Shown here in pieces: positions 51,497 through 60,659 of a DNA stretch of 64,000 nucleotides; position 1 is the first letter of the stretch, and every line of letters starts with the position of its first letter. The position numbers were made by a program, and so were the translations under genes. The notes beneath the pieces were generated by a model. It made no database searches, was not told the origin of the DNA, and saw nothing but the letters and a program-made list of their open reading frames with translations. The stretch comes from CAVYTF01 sp963708205 (GTDB taxonomy: Bacteria; Bacteroidota; Bacteroidia; Chitinophagales; Chitinophagaceae): NCBI GenBank assembly GCA_963708205.1, contig OY970196.1:496001-560000 (forward strand), written 5' to 3'.

Positions 51497-52081
51497 TTAT
51501 TGCATATCATGCTTTACTTTATTCATGGTACTCCTGCCCGGTAAATAAATTTGGAAACCAACGTTTAAGGCAAGAGTGCTTTGGGTTGAAACACTTCCAA
51601 AACCTACGACCACATCATATTCCAGTGAAGTTTCAAGTCCTACAGTAGGTGTAATGAAATATGCATAACCAGGGCCAAAACCTAAATCCAATCCGTTAGT
51701 CGAAATGCCTTTTTCTGAATAATTCTGTCCGCCAATACCTGCTAAACCTTCAAAATACCAACGGCCGTGCCTTAGCATATTTACTTTAGGATCGTTGATA
51801 TAATATCTTCCCAAAGCATCTACAGAATACCTGAAATTTGTACCAAGACCATCTGAGAAAAATGTGGGATGTAACATTACTCTTGCACCAATTGCAACAT
51901 TATCATTTACAAACCATGCTGCCGAAGGTCTTATATTAAGGTCAACAGAAGTCGGAGTATTAAGGTCGAAACTTAGATTTGCAATGTCAGTTCCCACCAA
52001 AACATTTCCTTTTTGCAATTGAGCCTCAACCGAACTTGCAACAGAGATACTAATTAAAATAAGTAATAAAATCTTTTTCAT
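51497..52081 (-). CDS. Outer-membrane beta-barrel protein
   Basis: The 194-residue protein has a signal peptide (residues 1-20, ending VEA) and then alternating amphipathic strands typical of an eight-stranded barrel: VLVGTDIANLSFDL, VDLNIRPSAAWFVNDNVAIGARVML (about 44-68), RWYFEGLAGIGGQNYS, VGLETSLEYDVVVGFG and STLALNVGFQIYLPGR near the C-terminus. It belongs to the broad OMP_b-brl class; a specific function is not readable. Confidence 0.83.
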   Translation of the reverse strand: MKKILLLILISISVASSVEAQLQKGNVLVGTDIANLSFDLNTPTSVDLNIRPSAAWFVNDNVAIGARVMLHPTFFSDGLGTNFRYSVDALGRYYINDPKVNMLRHGRWYFEGLAGIGGQNYSEKGISTNGLDLGFGPGYAYFITPTVGLETSLEYDVVVGFGSVSTQSTLALNVGFQIYLPGRSTMNKVKHDMQ

Positions 52082-52191
52082 AGTTAATTTTTATTTTAAA
52101 AAAATAAACAATTTTTATTCCAACTGAAAATCTTGTTGTGAGTACAATGAAAAGAAAAATTAACAAGTAAGTGTGTAGAATAGTTTCTACT

Positions 52192-53178
52192 TCATTTTGA
52201 TAAAATAATATTTCCCTGATAATATTTTATTTCCGAAGAGTCATTTTCATGTAATAATAAAGGACCATCAATATCAAGGTAATCTGCCTGAGGTGCAAGG
52301 CTGGCAAGGGCTGCAGAACCAATGCTGCTTTCATTCATACTGCCGAGCATTATTTTTAAATTTAAGTCTCGTGCCTTTTTTATTATTCGCAAAGCAGGTG
52401 TAATGCCGCTGCATTTTGTTAGTTTAATATTTATTCCATGAAAATAATTTACGCATTTTTCAACATCGTTTTCCATCACACAACTTTCATCTGCGAACAA
52501 CGGCAAAGGAGATTTTTCGAATAATATTTTCATGTCGTCAAAATTTTCTTTTGCCAAAGGTTGCTCTATCAACTCAACACCTAAATCTTTCAAGGAATTT
52601 ATTTTTTCAATTGCTTCCTTCAATTTCCAGCCGCCATTTGCATCAACACGAAAAATTGAATTGCTGTGTTTTCGCAGCGCTTCTATCATTTGAACATCAT
52701 CATCAAATCCTACTTTTATTTTATAAATTGGTAAAGGATGCGCTTGCATTTTCTCAACCATTTTTTCAATTGATTCAATTCCAATTGTGTAATCTGTAAG
52801 CGGAATATTTTTCCATTCTATATTCCATAATTTATATAATGAAATATTTTTCATGGCAGAAAATAAATTCCAGCACGCCATATCGAGCGCGCAAACAAGA
52901 AAAGGGTTTTTTGGAAAAAGATGATGAAGATAATGCCAATATCTTTCGGGCTCTGTTAATGCAAATTTTTCAACAAAATTTTTTTTGCTTTCAAGATCTG
53001 CGATCATTTGTTCGACTGAAATATTGTAATAATAAATTGCAGGAGCCTCGCCATAACCAATAAAATCAGCTATTGCAAGTGATACAATCAAAGAAGGCTG
53101 GTGTGTTTTTGTTCGTCCACCGGAAATTGTGAAAGGATATTCAAAGGGAAGATTAATTTTTTTGTATGCAACTTTCAT
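52192..53178 (-). CDS. Dipeptide epimerase (L-Ala-D/L-Glu type), enolase superfamily
   Basis: The enzyme epimerises the second residue of dipeptides such as L-Ala-D-Glu from peptidoglycan turnover. The 328-residue protein has the capping domain (FTISGGRTKTHQPSLIV) and barrel motifs: YKIKVGF (about 152-158; the second Lys is catalytic), VDANGGW (about 179-185), EQPL, ADESC (about 229-233), the NIKLTKCSGI strand (about 248-257; second catalytic Lys) and GSMNESSIGSAA (about 280-291), then DIDGP, which reads the dipeptide. It lies 9 bp after the peptidase gene, so the pair may handle murein-derived peptides. Confidence 0.9.
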   Translation of the reverse strand: MKVAYKKINLPFEYPFTISGGRTKTHQPSLIVSLAIADFIGYGEAPAIYYYNISVEQMIADLESKKNFVEKFALTEPERYWHYLHHLFPKNPFLVCALDMACWNLFSAMKNISLYKLWNIEWKNIPLTDYTIGIESIEKMVEKMQAHPLPIYKIKVGFDDDVQMIEALRKHSNSIFRVDANGGWKLKEAIEKINSLKDLGVELIEQPLAKENFDDMKILFEKSPLPLFADESCVMENDVEKCVNYFHGINIKLTKCSGITPALRIIKKARDLNLKIMLGSMNESSIGSAALASLAPQADYLDIDGPLLLHENDSSEIKYYQGNIILSK

Positions 53179-53187
53179 AAAAATAAT

Positions 53188-54435
53188 TCAACTCCTTTCC
53201 TCCCAAACCTGTACTAAATTTACAAGCACTTCCACTGCTTTTTCCATGTCTTGCACGCTTACAAATTCATGCTTGCTGTGAATGGCTTGCATGCCTGTAA
53301 AAATATTCGGACAAGGCAAACCCATAAAACTCAAGCGGCTGCCATCTGTGCCACCCCGAATTGGTTCATTAACTATCTTTAATCCTGCGCGTTTATATGC
53401 TTCTTCAGCATTAGCAACTGTTTGCGGATTCTTGCTTATTATTTCTTTCATATTTCTATATTGCTCAAGCACCTCAAACTTCATGGTTGCATTTGGGTAT
53501 TTTTTCAAAACTTCTTCAGCAATATTTTTCAATCTCGCTTCATGATCCTTAAGTTTTGAACTTTCAAAATCACGGATAATAAAATCTATGCTTGCTTTTT
53601 CTGCAATGCCATCAACATGCACAGGATGCACAAAACCTTGTCGCTTGTTTGTGGTCTCGGGACTAAATTCATCTTTTGGCAACGACGCTAAAATTTCTCC
53701 AATAATTTTTAAAGCATTCACCAATTTATTTTGTGCGTAACCAGGATGCGCGATAATACCATTGACTGTAATTTTTACTGCATCTGCGCTAAAAGTTTCA
53801 TCTTCAAAAGTGCCACGTTCGCCACCATCTAAAGTATAAGCGAAGTTTGCACCAAGCTTTTCAAGATCAACTTTTGCAGTGCCTTTGCCAACTTCTTCAT
53901 CCGGCGTAAAAAGTATTTTTATATCTCCATGTTTTATTTCAGGATGAGTGAAAAGATAATTTGCAAAATCCATAATGATGGCAACACCCGCTTTATCATC
54001 AGCGCCAAGCAAAGTATTTCCACTTGCTGTAATTATATCTTCGCCCATTTTTTCTTTTAGATAATGATGATCTTTTGGTGAAATTATTTGTGCAGGATCA
54101 TCAACCAAAATGATATTTTCTCCATTATAATTTTTGTGCAGGATTGGTTTTACATTGGTCCCACTGCAATCCGGCGCCGTATCTACATGACTGGAAAAAC
54201 AAATGACCGGAATTTTTTTTTCAGTATTTGAAAAGATGGTTGCGTACACGTATCCAAACTCATCGAGATGCGCATTTGAAATGCCGATCTTTAATAATTC
54301 ATCAACTAATAACCTGCTTAAATCTTTTTGTTTTTCTGTTGTTGGCTGTGCATTGCTTTGCGGATCGCTTTGAGTGTCTATCTGCACATAACGCATCAAT
54401 CTTTCTGCGACCGCTGAGTTGTAATTGTGAAGCAT
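53188..54435 (-). CDS. pepT: Peptidase T (tripeptide aminopeptidase)
   Basis: PepT removes the N-terminal residue of tripeptides. The 415-residue M20 metallopeptidase has FSSHVDTAPDCSGTNVKP (about residues 79-96, first zinc-binding His and Asp), TLLGADDKAGVAIIMD (about 140-155), FTPDEEVGKGT (about 174-184, catalytic Glu and ligand), a dimerisation domain with NGIIAHPGYAQNKLVNAL (about 224-241) and GGTDGSRLSFMGLPCPNIFTG (about 359-379). It is the first gene of a two-gene unit with the dipeptide epimerase. Confidence 0.94.
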   Translation of the reverse strand: MLHNYNSAVAERLMRYVQIDTQSDPQSNAQPTTEKQKDLSRLLVDELLKIGISNAHLDEFGYVYATIFSNTEKKIPVICFSSHVDTAPDCSGTNVKPILHKNYNGENIILVDDPAQIISPKDHHYLKEKMGEDIITASGNTLLGADDKAGVAIIMDFANYLFTHPEIKHGDIKILFTPDEEVGKGTAKVDLEKLGANFAYTLDGGERGTFEDETFSADAVKITVNGIIAHPGYAQNKLVNALKIIGEILASLPKDEFSPETTNKRQGFVHPVHVDGIAEKASIDFIIRDFESSKLKDHEARLKNIAEEVLKKYPNATMKFEVLEQYRNMKEIISKNPQTVANAEEAYKRAGLKIVNEPIRGGTDGSRLSFMGLPCPNIFTGMQAIHSKHEFVSVQDMEKAVEVLVNLVQVWEERS

Positions 54436-54525
54436 ATAATTATTTTTTTAAAAATCAGTTGTTTAATTAAAAAGAGTATTTAACTTGTTGTGTCCTTTTC
54501 TAAAACTGCTGCCCAAAGATATGCT

Positions 54526-54586
54526 GATGAAAGGATTGCGACGCAAGGGACGATGCTATAAAATACTGTTGCTGGTATCACAAAAA
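54526..54586 (+). repeat. Interspersed repeat family copy R3
   Basis: Begins GATGAAAGGATTGCGACGCA, followed by AGGGACGATGCTATAAAATA and GCTGGTATCACAAAAAAT. It lies 36 bp upstream of the next plus-strand gene. Confidence 0.85.
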
Positions 54587-54621
54587 ATAAATATAATTTC
54601 TAACCCTCCAAAACCTACAAC

Positions 54622-55191
54622 ATGCTAAAAACAATCATCGGAGCTATAGTTGGCGGAATCATTATTCTTGTTTGGCAAACCCTTTCGTACACTGTATTGC
54701 ATGTGCATCGCAGTGCAGAAAAATACACGCCAAATCAGGACAGTATTATCTCTTATTTGCAAACTAATTTGCATAAAAGCGGTAGTTATACCTTGCCTAA
54801 TTATCCTGATAATGCTACAATGGATCAGCAAAATAAACTGATGCAAGATATGCAGGGAAAGCCTTGGGCTGTTATTCTTTATCACAGAAGTTATAACTCG
54901 AGCATGGTAAAAAACATGTTGTATGTATTTTTCGCAAACGTCATAATGGTTTGGTTTTTTTGCTGGATCGCAGTGAAAATGCATGCACCTTCTTTCGGAA
55001 GTATTTTTATTGCTGCTGTTTTTACAGGGTTAATAGTTTTTATAAATTCACCACTCACCTACCATATTTGGTATTTGTCTTCAGGAATTAAAGGCGATCT
55101 GATTGATGCTGTTGTAAGTTGGGGATTGACGGGATTATGGCTTGGATGGTGGCTAAGAAGAGGTAAAAGAACGCAAACGAATCGTTATTAA
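54622..55191 (+). CDS. Membrane protein of unknown function
   Basis: I do not recognise this 189-residue protein. Four hydrophobic segments are visible (about residues 3-25, 97-118, 122-143 and 160-178), with a periplasmic loop of about 70 residues after the first that includes NYPDNATMDQQNKLMQDMQGKPWAVILYH. The GAIVGGIIILVWQTLSY opening and a C-terminal WGLTGLWLGWWLRR suggest a small channel-like or anchor protein, but no function can be given. Confidence 0.65.
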   Translation: MLKTIIGAIVGGIIILVWQTLSYTVLHVHRSAEKYTPNQDSIISYLQTNLHKSGSYTLPNYPDNATMDQQNKLMQDMQGKPWAVILYHRSYNSSMVKNMLYVFFANVIMVWFFCWIAVKMHAPSFGSIFIAAVFTGLIVFINSPLTYHIWYLSSGIKGDLIDAVVSWGLTGLWLGWWLRRGKRTQTNRY

Positions 55192-55205
55192 ATTTATTAA
55201 TGAAG

Positions 55206-55236
55206 AAAGATTGCTTTAAATTTAAGCAATCTTTTT
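55206..55236. terminator. Bidirectional terminator between converging genes
   Basis: AAAGATTGCTT (55206-55216) pairs perfectly with AAGCAATCTTT (55224-55234) around a 7-nt loop, with T residues on the plus side and a matching run on the minus side. It can serve both the membrane protein gene and the FKBP gene. Confidence 0.85.
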
Positions 55237-55254
55237 ACAACGTTGAATAATTAA

Positions 55255-55710
55255 TTAAGGCATTATTATTAGTGGTTTATTGCCTTCTATTTCCATAAGT
55301 TCTAAATCAAAAATTAAATCTTCGCCCGCAAGCGGATGATTGGCATCGAGTATTATTACATCATCTTTTACTTCTGCAATAGTTACCGGAAATTGATTGC
55401 CGCTTTCATCGCTCATTGTTAATTGCAATCCAATTTCAGGCTTTAAATCAGGAGGAAAATTACTTTTTGGAACTTCCATAAACATTTCCTCATTTGTTAA
55501 TCCATAAGCTTCTTCAACAGGAATAGTGATGGTCTTTTTTTCGCCAACCGTCATGCCCGTTACTCCTTTATCAAATCCTGAAATAACCATACCACTTCCA
55601 ACCTCAAACGCAAGTGGCTCGCGGCCTTCGCTGCTGTCAAAAGAAGTTCCATCTTTTAACCTGCCATGATAATGAACTTTAATTTTATCGCCTTTTTTTA
55701 CCTGCTGCAT
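55255..55710 (-). CDS. SlyD-like FKBP-type peptidyl-prolyl isomerase
   Basis: The 151-residue protein has VHYHGRLKDGTSFDSSEGREPLAFEVGSGMVISGFDKGVTGMTVGEKKTITIP (here read as a domain, residues 12-66), an insert-in-flap region (about 70-120: NFPPDLKPEIGLQLTMSDESG) and the returning DANHPLAGEDLIFDLELMEIE. This is the SlyD layout, with chaperone and isomerase activity, but the His-rich metal-binding tail of E. coli SlyD is absent. It is monocistronic. Confidence 0.9.
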   Translation of the reverse strand: MQQVKKGDKIKVHYHGRLKDGTSFDSSEGREPLAFEVGSGMVISGFDKGVTGMTVGEKKTITIPVEEAYGLTNEEMFMEVPKSNFPPDLKPEIGLQLTMSDESGNQFPVTIAEVKDDVIILDANHPLAGEDLIFDLELMEIEGNKPLIIMP

Positions 55711-55865
55711 TATTTTTATTTTAATTGAAAAAGAAATTTTAATACTCTTCTGTTATAAAGCGGATGTCAAAATAAATTCATCTGTTTTACCTGAAAAAAT
55801 ATTATTTCAATGCAGATTGATTTTCTTAAGGAAAGAGAACTACAAACATCAATGAACGCTTCACT

Positions 55866-55873
55866 TACTTTTG
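55866..55873 (+). promoter_or_regulatory. Possible -7 box of fmt
   Basis: TACTTTTG matches TAnnTTTG and is identical to the box before the pheA leader. It ends 4 nt before the fmt ATG, so the message would be leaderless. No clear -33 box is seen. Confidence 0.45.
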
Positions 55874-55877
55874 TATC

Positions 55878-56816
55878 ATGAATAATGCCAACAGTAAAAG
55901 TTTAAGAATTGTTTTCATGGGCACACCTGAATTTGCTGTTGCTTCACTGAAAGCCTTGCTGGAAGGAGATTTCAATATTGTTGGTGTTGTTACAGCGCCT
56001 GATAAACCTGCAGGAAGAGGAATGAAAATGAATGAAAGTGCTGTGAAGAAATTTGCATTGGAACATGGATTGAAAATTCTTCAGCCTGAAAAATTAAAAA
56101 ATAAAGAATTTTTAGAGGAATTGAAATCTTTGAATACGGATTTGCAAATTGTCGTTGCATTTCGCATGTTACCTGAAGTTGTCTGGAATATGCCAAAATT
56201 TGGAACAATTAATTTACATGGATCTCTTCTTCCGCAATATCGCGGCGCGGCTCCAATAAATTGGGCAATTATAAACGGAGAAAAAGAAACAGGAGTTACC
56301 ACTTTTAAATTGCAACAGGAAATTGATACCGGAAATATTTTATTACAGGAAAAAATAAAAATCCGTGACGATGAAACTGCCGGTGAGTTGCACGATGAAA
56401 TGAAAGAACTTGGCGCAAAGCTTTTAGTTAAGACGATTCAAAATTTATCTGAGAATGAAATAAAAGAAATTAAGCAGGAAGAAATAATCCCCGAAATCTT
56501 ACATCACGCGCCAAAAATTACTACTGAAATTTGCAAAATAGATTGGACGAAATCTGTTGACCAAATTTATAATCTCATTCGCGGGCTTTCTCCGTATCCA
56601 ACTGCTTTTACTTTTTTGAAAGGAAAAATGTTGAAAATTTATAAAGCAGAAAAAGAAGTGTCAACCATTGATTGTCAAGCGTCAACTATAAAATCAGATG
56701 GCAAAACTTTTCTGAAATTCGCGTGCAGCAATGGCTTCATACATGTTTTGGAACTGCAGATGGAAGGGAAAAAAAGAATGAATATTCCGGATTTTTTGAA
56801 GGGTTTCAGGATATGA
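55878..56816 (+). CDS. fmt: Methionyl-tRNA formyltransferase
   Basis: Fmt formylates the initiator Met-tRNA. The 312-residue protein has VFMGTPEFAVASLKAL (about residues 12-27), TAPDKPAGRGMKM, the catalytic signature INLHGSLLPQYRGAAPINWAI (about 112-132; Asn and His catalytic, with Asp in EIDTGNILL about 148-156) and the C-terminal OB domain (about 215-312; IDWTKSVDQIYNLIRGLSPYPTAFT). Length is normal. It lies directly upstream of the primary sigma factor gene. Confidence 0.95.
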   Translation: MNNANSKSLRIVFMGTPEFAVASLKALLEGDFNIVGVVTAPDKPAGRGMKMNESAVKKFALEHGLKILQPEKLKNKEFLEELKSLNTDLQIVVAFRMLPEVVWNMPKFGTINLHGSLLPQYRGAAPINWAIINGEKETGVTTFKLQQEIDTGNILLQEKIKIRDDETAGELHDEMKELGAKLLVKTIQNLSENEIKEIKQEEIIPEILHHAPKITTEICKIDWTKSVDQIYNLIRGLSPYPTAFTFLKGKMLKIYKAEKEVSTIDCQASTIKSDGKTFLKFACSNGFIHVLELQMEGKKRMNIPDFLKGFRI

Positions 56817-56855
56817 CATTAGAACTTTTCCACAAACCGTTTTCAGAATTGAACT

Positions 56856-56889
56856 TTTCTTTATAATTCCGCTATATATTGTATCTTTG
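56856..56889 (+). promoter_or_regulatory. Probable promoter of the primary sigma factor gene
   Basis: TATCTTTG (56882-56889) is a full match to TAnnTTTG. TTTC at 56856-56859, 22 nt upstream, is a one-mismatch -33 box. The leader would be about 95 nt. Confidence 0.6.
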
Positions 56890-56988
56890 CCCGCTTAATC
56901 TTTAAAAGATAATTAATATTTTCTCTTAAAGCATCGAAAACCAAACTTTCTGCGTCTTTAAACGTTAGTTAAATAGTAATAGTTCAAT

Positions 56989-57861
56989 ATGAGGCAACTC
57001 AAGATCGCTACCCAGATTACCAATCGCGATTCACAGGCAGTCGAAAAATATCTACAGGAAATCTCAAAGATTTCCATGATAACTCCAGAGGAGGAAACAA
57101 CACTCGCCCAGCGGATCAAGAATCGTCACAATTCTATTGATAGTCAGAGAGCGTTAGACAAACTGGTTCAAGCAAACTTAAGGTTTGTGGTATCTGTGGC
57201 TAAGCAGTACCAGCACCAGGGCTTATCACTTAGCGATCTCATCAACGAGGGAAATCTCGGCTTGATAAAGGCGGCGCAACGCTTTGATGAAACAAAAGGT
57301 TTTAAATTTATCTCTTACGCAGTTTGGTGGATTCGCCAGTCCATTTTACAGGCGTTGGCAGAGCAAGGCAGATTAGTCCGCCTGCCTCAAAACAAAATTG
57401 GCACATACAACAAAGCGAACAAAGCTTATATGGCTTTCGAGCAGGAACATGAACGTGAACCTTCAACAGAAGAACTGAGCGAAATTTTGGAAATGAGTGA
57501 AACAGAGATCAACAACATTTTCCAAAGCAATACGCGTCACACTTCTTTGGATGCTCCGGTTCATGAAGCTGAAGATGTAGCAATGGGCGATCTTTTGGAA
57601 GGAAGTGATGACACAGATGATGACGTAATGAAAGATTCATTGCGTGAAGAAATCAAACGTGTTTTGAAATCACTAAGCCCGCGCGAAGCTGAGATCGTGA
57701 ATGCTTATTTCGGATTGGATGGAGAAAGCGGGACAACAATTGAACAGATCGGAAATAAATACGATCTGACAAAAGAACGCATTCGCCAGATAAAAGAAAG
57801 AGCGATCAAACGTTTACAGAAAGCGCGTTACAGCAGCGCTCTGAAAGCTTATTTAGGATAA
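56989..57861 (+). CDS. rpoD: Primary sigma factor RpoD/SigA
   Basis: This is the housekeeping sigma factor. The 290-residue protein is short, lacking most of region 1.1, as is usual in Bacteroidota, whose sigma factor reads TTTG/TAnnTTTG promoters. Visible regions: 1.2 (SQAVEKYLQEISKISMITPEEE), 2.1-2.4 (LVQANLRFVVSVAKQYQHQGLSLSDLINEGNLGLIKAAQRFD, then KFISYAVWWIRQSILQALAEQ), 3 (NKAYMAFEQEHEREPSTEELSEIL) and 4.2 (TIEQIGNKYDLTKERIRQIKERAIKRLQKA; helix-turn-helix). A terminator follows. Confidence 0.96.
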   Translation: MRQLKIATQITNRDSQAVEKYLQEISKISMITPEEETTLAQRIKNRHNSIDSQRALDKLVQANLRFVVSVAKQYQHQGLSLSDLINEGNLGLIKAAQRFDETKGFKFISYAVWWIRQSILQALAEQGRLVRLPQNKIGTYNKANKAYMAFEQEHEREPSTEELSEILEMSETEINNIFQSNTRHTSLDAPVHEAEDVAMGDLLEGSDDTDDDVMKDSLREEIKRVLKSLSPREAEIVNAYFGLDGESGTTIEQIGNKYDLTKERIRQIKERAIKRLQKARYSSALKAYLG

Positions 57862-57884
57862 ATATAATTTCCTGAAAAGATTAT

Positions 57885-57914
57885 AACCCTCTGGAAAAAA
57901 CAGAGGGTTTTTTA
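57885..57914 (+). terminator. Terminator of rpoD
   Basis: AACCCTCTG (57885-57893) pairs perfectly with CAGAGGGTT (57901-57909), followed by a run of seven T residues. It overlaps the end of the convergent glycosyltransferase gene by 3 bp. Confidence 0.93.
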
Positions 57915-58853
57915 TTTAATGCCTTTTTTGTTTTTGATATAAGAAGCAAACATGAAAGACTTTGATAGAAACCCAACTTTTAAAATTGATGATAAAATCC
58001 TTGATAAATCTTCTACCATTTTTAAAATGATTTCCGGCCATTCTTTAGAAACAAATTCCTGCAATTTTTCTTCAGATGTAATATTCATGTTTCTTAATAA
58101 TCTCCACCACGCATCATATACCCAAATATTTTTTAGAGAATTAATGCCATGTTTTTCCAATAAAATAAATCCTTCCGGCAGCTCAACTGATGGATTGTAA
58201 ATGCACGATTGCGTAACCTGTGAATCGCTGACACCAACATTTACCAGCAATTCATTAATATAAAAAAAAGATTTTTCCTGTTGCAAAATGCGCATGTAAA
58301 ACTCAATATCTACACGCCATTTCAAGCGTTCATCATACTGTTCTTTAATGCTTGAATGAATTAATGTAACACTTGGCGGACCAATAATATTATCTGCCAA
58401 TAAAACGCCTGGCTCATGTAAGATTTTCTTTCTCCAAATTGATGAAGAAAATTTTGGTTGATTTTTCTGGTCAATATTTTCAAACACATTTGTATAAGCA
58501 GAGAAAATAAATTTATGTTTTGGATTAAGATGATTTGCAAATATTGCAAGACTTTCAGCAGATGAAAACCAATCATCATCATGCATTAATTTTATCCATT
58601 CACCTTTAGCTTTCGAAATGGCAAAGTTCCAATTTGCAGGCGTTCCAAGCGGTTTTTCATTTTTATAGTATTTAATATTTAACTCGGAATAATCTTTTAA
58701 AACCTGTTGCACACTTTCATCAGGACTATCATCAGAAATAATTACTTCAAAGCTTTTATATGTTTGAATTGAAATGCTATTGAGAAGACGCTTAAGATAA
58801 TCAACGCGCTGATATGCAGGAATGCAAATGGAAATATGAGGAGCCATATACAA
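57912..58853 (-). CDS. Family 2 glycosyltransferase
   Basis: The 313-residue protein has a GT-A fold start, ISICIPAYQRVDYLKRLLNSISIQTYKSFEVIISDDSPDES (the read of residues 7-47; split here as strand, helix and DDS motif), TPANWNFAISKAKGEWIKLMHDDDW (about 70-94, with the metal-binding DDD) and a SSVTLIHS acceptor-side segment. ATG codons at 58853 and 58847 are both possible starts. The sugar and acceptor are not readable. It is convergent with rpoD and divergent from another glycosyltransferase. Confidence 0.88.
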   Translation of the reverse strand: MYMAPHISICIPAYQRVDYLKRLLNSISIQTYKSFEVIISDDSPDESVQQVLKDYSELNIKYYKNEKPLGTPANWNFAISKAKGEWIKLMHDDDWFSSAESLAIFANHLNPKHKFIFSAYTNVFENIDQKNQPKFSSSIWRKKILHEPGVLLADNIIGPPSVTLIHSSIKEQYDERLKWRVDIEFYMRILQQEKSFFYINELLVNVGVSDSQVTQSCIYNPSVELPEGFILLEKHGINSLKNIWVYDAWWRLLRNMNITSEEKLQEFVSKEWPEIILKMVEDLSRILSSILKVGFLSKSFMFASYIKNKKGIK

Positions 58854-58926
58854 ATATACAAGCCATGAATTTTTAGTTTGCCTTATTATTCAAAACATTA
58901 TTTTTGAATGATTACAACTTATTGAA

Positions 58927-59799
58927 TTGAAAATTGCCGGCGTTGTTATATTGTATCATCCTGATGAAAAGCAAACAGTTCAAAATATTTTATCTTATTC
59001 AAAACAACTTTCCACACTTTATGTTTTTGATAATAGTGAGACAGAAAATTTACTTATTAAAGAAAAATTACCCCAATTAAATAATAATAGCTTTTACTTT
59101 CATGATGGTAGCAATGAAGGCATTGCTGCAAGATTGAACCAGGCTGCAAGCCTTGCTATTAAAGAAGAATTTGAATGGCTGCTTACAATGGATCAGGATT
59201 CTTCTTTCACAGAAAAAAATATTGAGCAATATTTTCAATGCATAAATTCAATAGACAATAAAAAACTTATTGCAATGGCTGGTGTTAATTACAGCTCATC
59301 TTATTCAATTGAGGATGTTTGCAATTTCATTGAAGTTGAGCATTTGATAACTTCAGGAAGTGTTGTTAATCTTAATGCCTTTAAACAAATTGGTGGCTTT
59401 GATGAGAATTTATTTATTGATGAAGTTGATCTTGAATATTGCTATCATGCGATTTTGAAGAACTATAAAATAATCCGGTTTCGAAATATTTTCTTACAGC
59501 ATGAGTTGGGAAAAGTAACACCTCATCGATCGTTAAAAAACTTTGCCCTCACGCCAAGAACATTGCATTCTCCATTGCGTGTTTATTATATGGTTCGCAA
59601 TAATTTATATCTTTCCAAAAAATACAATGCACATTTCAAAAATGATCTTAAACGCAGCCGTAACGCAATAATTTTGCGTATCAAGAATAATTTTTTATAT
59701 GGAAAAAATAAAATTAAACTGATGCGTTTTATCTGGAAGGCTTACCGCGATTTTAAAAATAATAAAATGGGAAAATTCAAAACTACTTATGATAACTAA
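58927..59799 (+). CDS. Family 2 glycosyltransferase, rhamnosyltransferase-like
   Basis: The frame begins with a TTG (58927), as no in-frame ATG or GTG is near. The 290-residue protein starts KIAGVVILYHPDEKQTVQNI and has FDNSE (about 34-38), GSNEGIAARLNQAASLAI (about 61-78), LTMDQDSSFTEKNI (about 87-100; the DQD is the metal-binding triad), SGSVVNLNAFKQIGGFDENLFIDEVDLEYCYHA (about 142-174, with the catalytic-base ED-like DE) and a LYLSKKY end. This is the pattern of rhamnosyltransferases such as RfbF/WbbL-like enzymes. It overlaps the FkbM gene by 11 bp. Confidence 0.85.
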   Translation: MKIAGVVILYHPDEKQTVQNILSYSKQLSTLYVFDNSETENLLIKEKLPQLNNNSFYFHDGSNEGIAARLNQAASLAIKEEFEWLLTMDQDSSFTEKNIEQYFQCINSIDNKKLIAMAGVNYSSSYSIEDVCNFIEVEHLITSGSVVNLNAFKQIGGFDENLFIDEVDLEYCYHAILKNYKIIRFRNIFLQHELGKVTPHRSLKNFALTPRTLHSPLRVYYMVRNNLYLSKKYNAHFKNDLKRSRNAIILRIKNNFLYGKNKIKLMRFIWKAYRDFKNNKMGKFKTTYDN

Positions 59800-60604
59800 T
59801 GCAATCAAAAATTTTAAGAAAGATGTTTCAAACAAGTTTAATAAACTCTTTGAAAATAATTATAGCAAAGCTGGCCTCAAGTGGATGGATTTGAAGAAAA
59901 TAAGAAGCGTTAATACTGGCAATATAAATTCATACTCTTTTAAAGAGAAACAAATTTTTTTTTATAACGGCATCGAACTGCTATATGGCATACATGAAAT
60001 ATTTGTAGATGAAATTTATAAAATCCGATTACGAGATGAACCTTGTATTATTGATTGTGGTGCACATATCGGATTGAGTGTTATTTATTTTAAACTAAAT
60101 TTTCCGCACGCTCATATTATCGCATTTGAACCTGATGAAAAGAATTTCGATTTACTCTCAAAAAATATATTGTCTTATAATTTTTCCAATGTTGAATTGA
60201 AAAAGGAAGCTGTTTGGATCAATGATTCTTACATTTCGTTTACGAACCAAGGCGATATGAGCAGTAAAATAACTGCTGCAGCAGAAGGCACTAAAGTAAA
60301 AGCTTCAAGATTAAAATCTTTTATAAATAAGCCAGTCGATTTTTTAAAAATTGATATTGAAGGTGCTGAATACGATGTAATGAACGACATAGCCGAAAAC
60401 CTGCACTTTGTTCAAAATTTGTTTTTAGAATATCATGGAAATTTTAAAAATAATCATCAACTTGTTGAATTATTAAAATTGGTAACAGAGGATGGATTTT
60501 GTTTTTATATAAGAGAAGCGCATCCTTCTTACAAGACACCTTTTTATCGCACAGAAACTGATGTTCATTACGATCTCCAACTAAATATTTTTTGCTTTAG
60601 ATAA
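59789..60604 (+). CDS. FkbM-family methyltransferase
   Basis: This 271-residue AdoMet-dependent enzyme has the class I nucleotide loop CIIDCGAHIGLSVIYF (about residues 91-106), AFEPDEKNFDLLSKNI (about 119-134) and the family motif VDFLKIDIEGAEYDVM (about 184-199), then LFLEYHG (about 213-219). FkbM-type enzymes often O-methylate sugars in surface glycans. The overlap with the preceding glycosyltransferase supports a shared glycan substrate. Confidence 0.9.
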   Translation: MITNAIKNFKKDVSNKFNKLFENNYSKAGLKWMDLKKIRSVNTGNINSYSFKEKQIFFYNGIELLYGIHEIFVDEIYKIRLRDEPCIIDCGAHIGLSVIYFKLNFPHAHIIAFEPDEKNFDLLSKNILSYNFSNVELKKEAVWINDSYISFTNQGDMSSKITAAAEGTKVKASRLKSFINKPVDFLKIDIEGAEYDVMNDIAENLHFVQNLFLEYHGNFKNNHQLVELLKLVTEDGFCFYIREAHPSYKTPFYRTETDVHYDLQLNIFCFR

Positions 60605-60616
60605 AATGATTGCATA

Positions 60617-60640
60617 AAAAAAGCGCTGTGACCAGCGCTC
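60617..60640 (-). terminator. Terminator of the LamG lipoprotein unit (minus strand)
   Basis: On the minus strand AGCGCTG and CAGCGCT (plus 60633-60639 and 60622-60628) pair perfectly around a 4-nt loop, and seven T residues follow. It lies 20 bp beyond the stop at 60660. On the plus strand the hairpin follows the FkbM gene but has no immediate T-run. Confidence 0.85.
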
Positions 60641-60659
60641 TCATTAAATAAATTTTTTA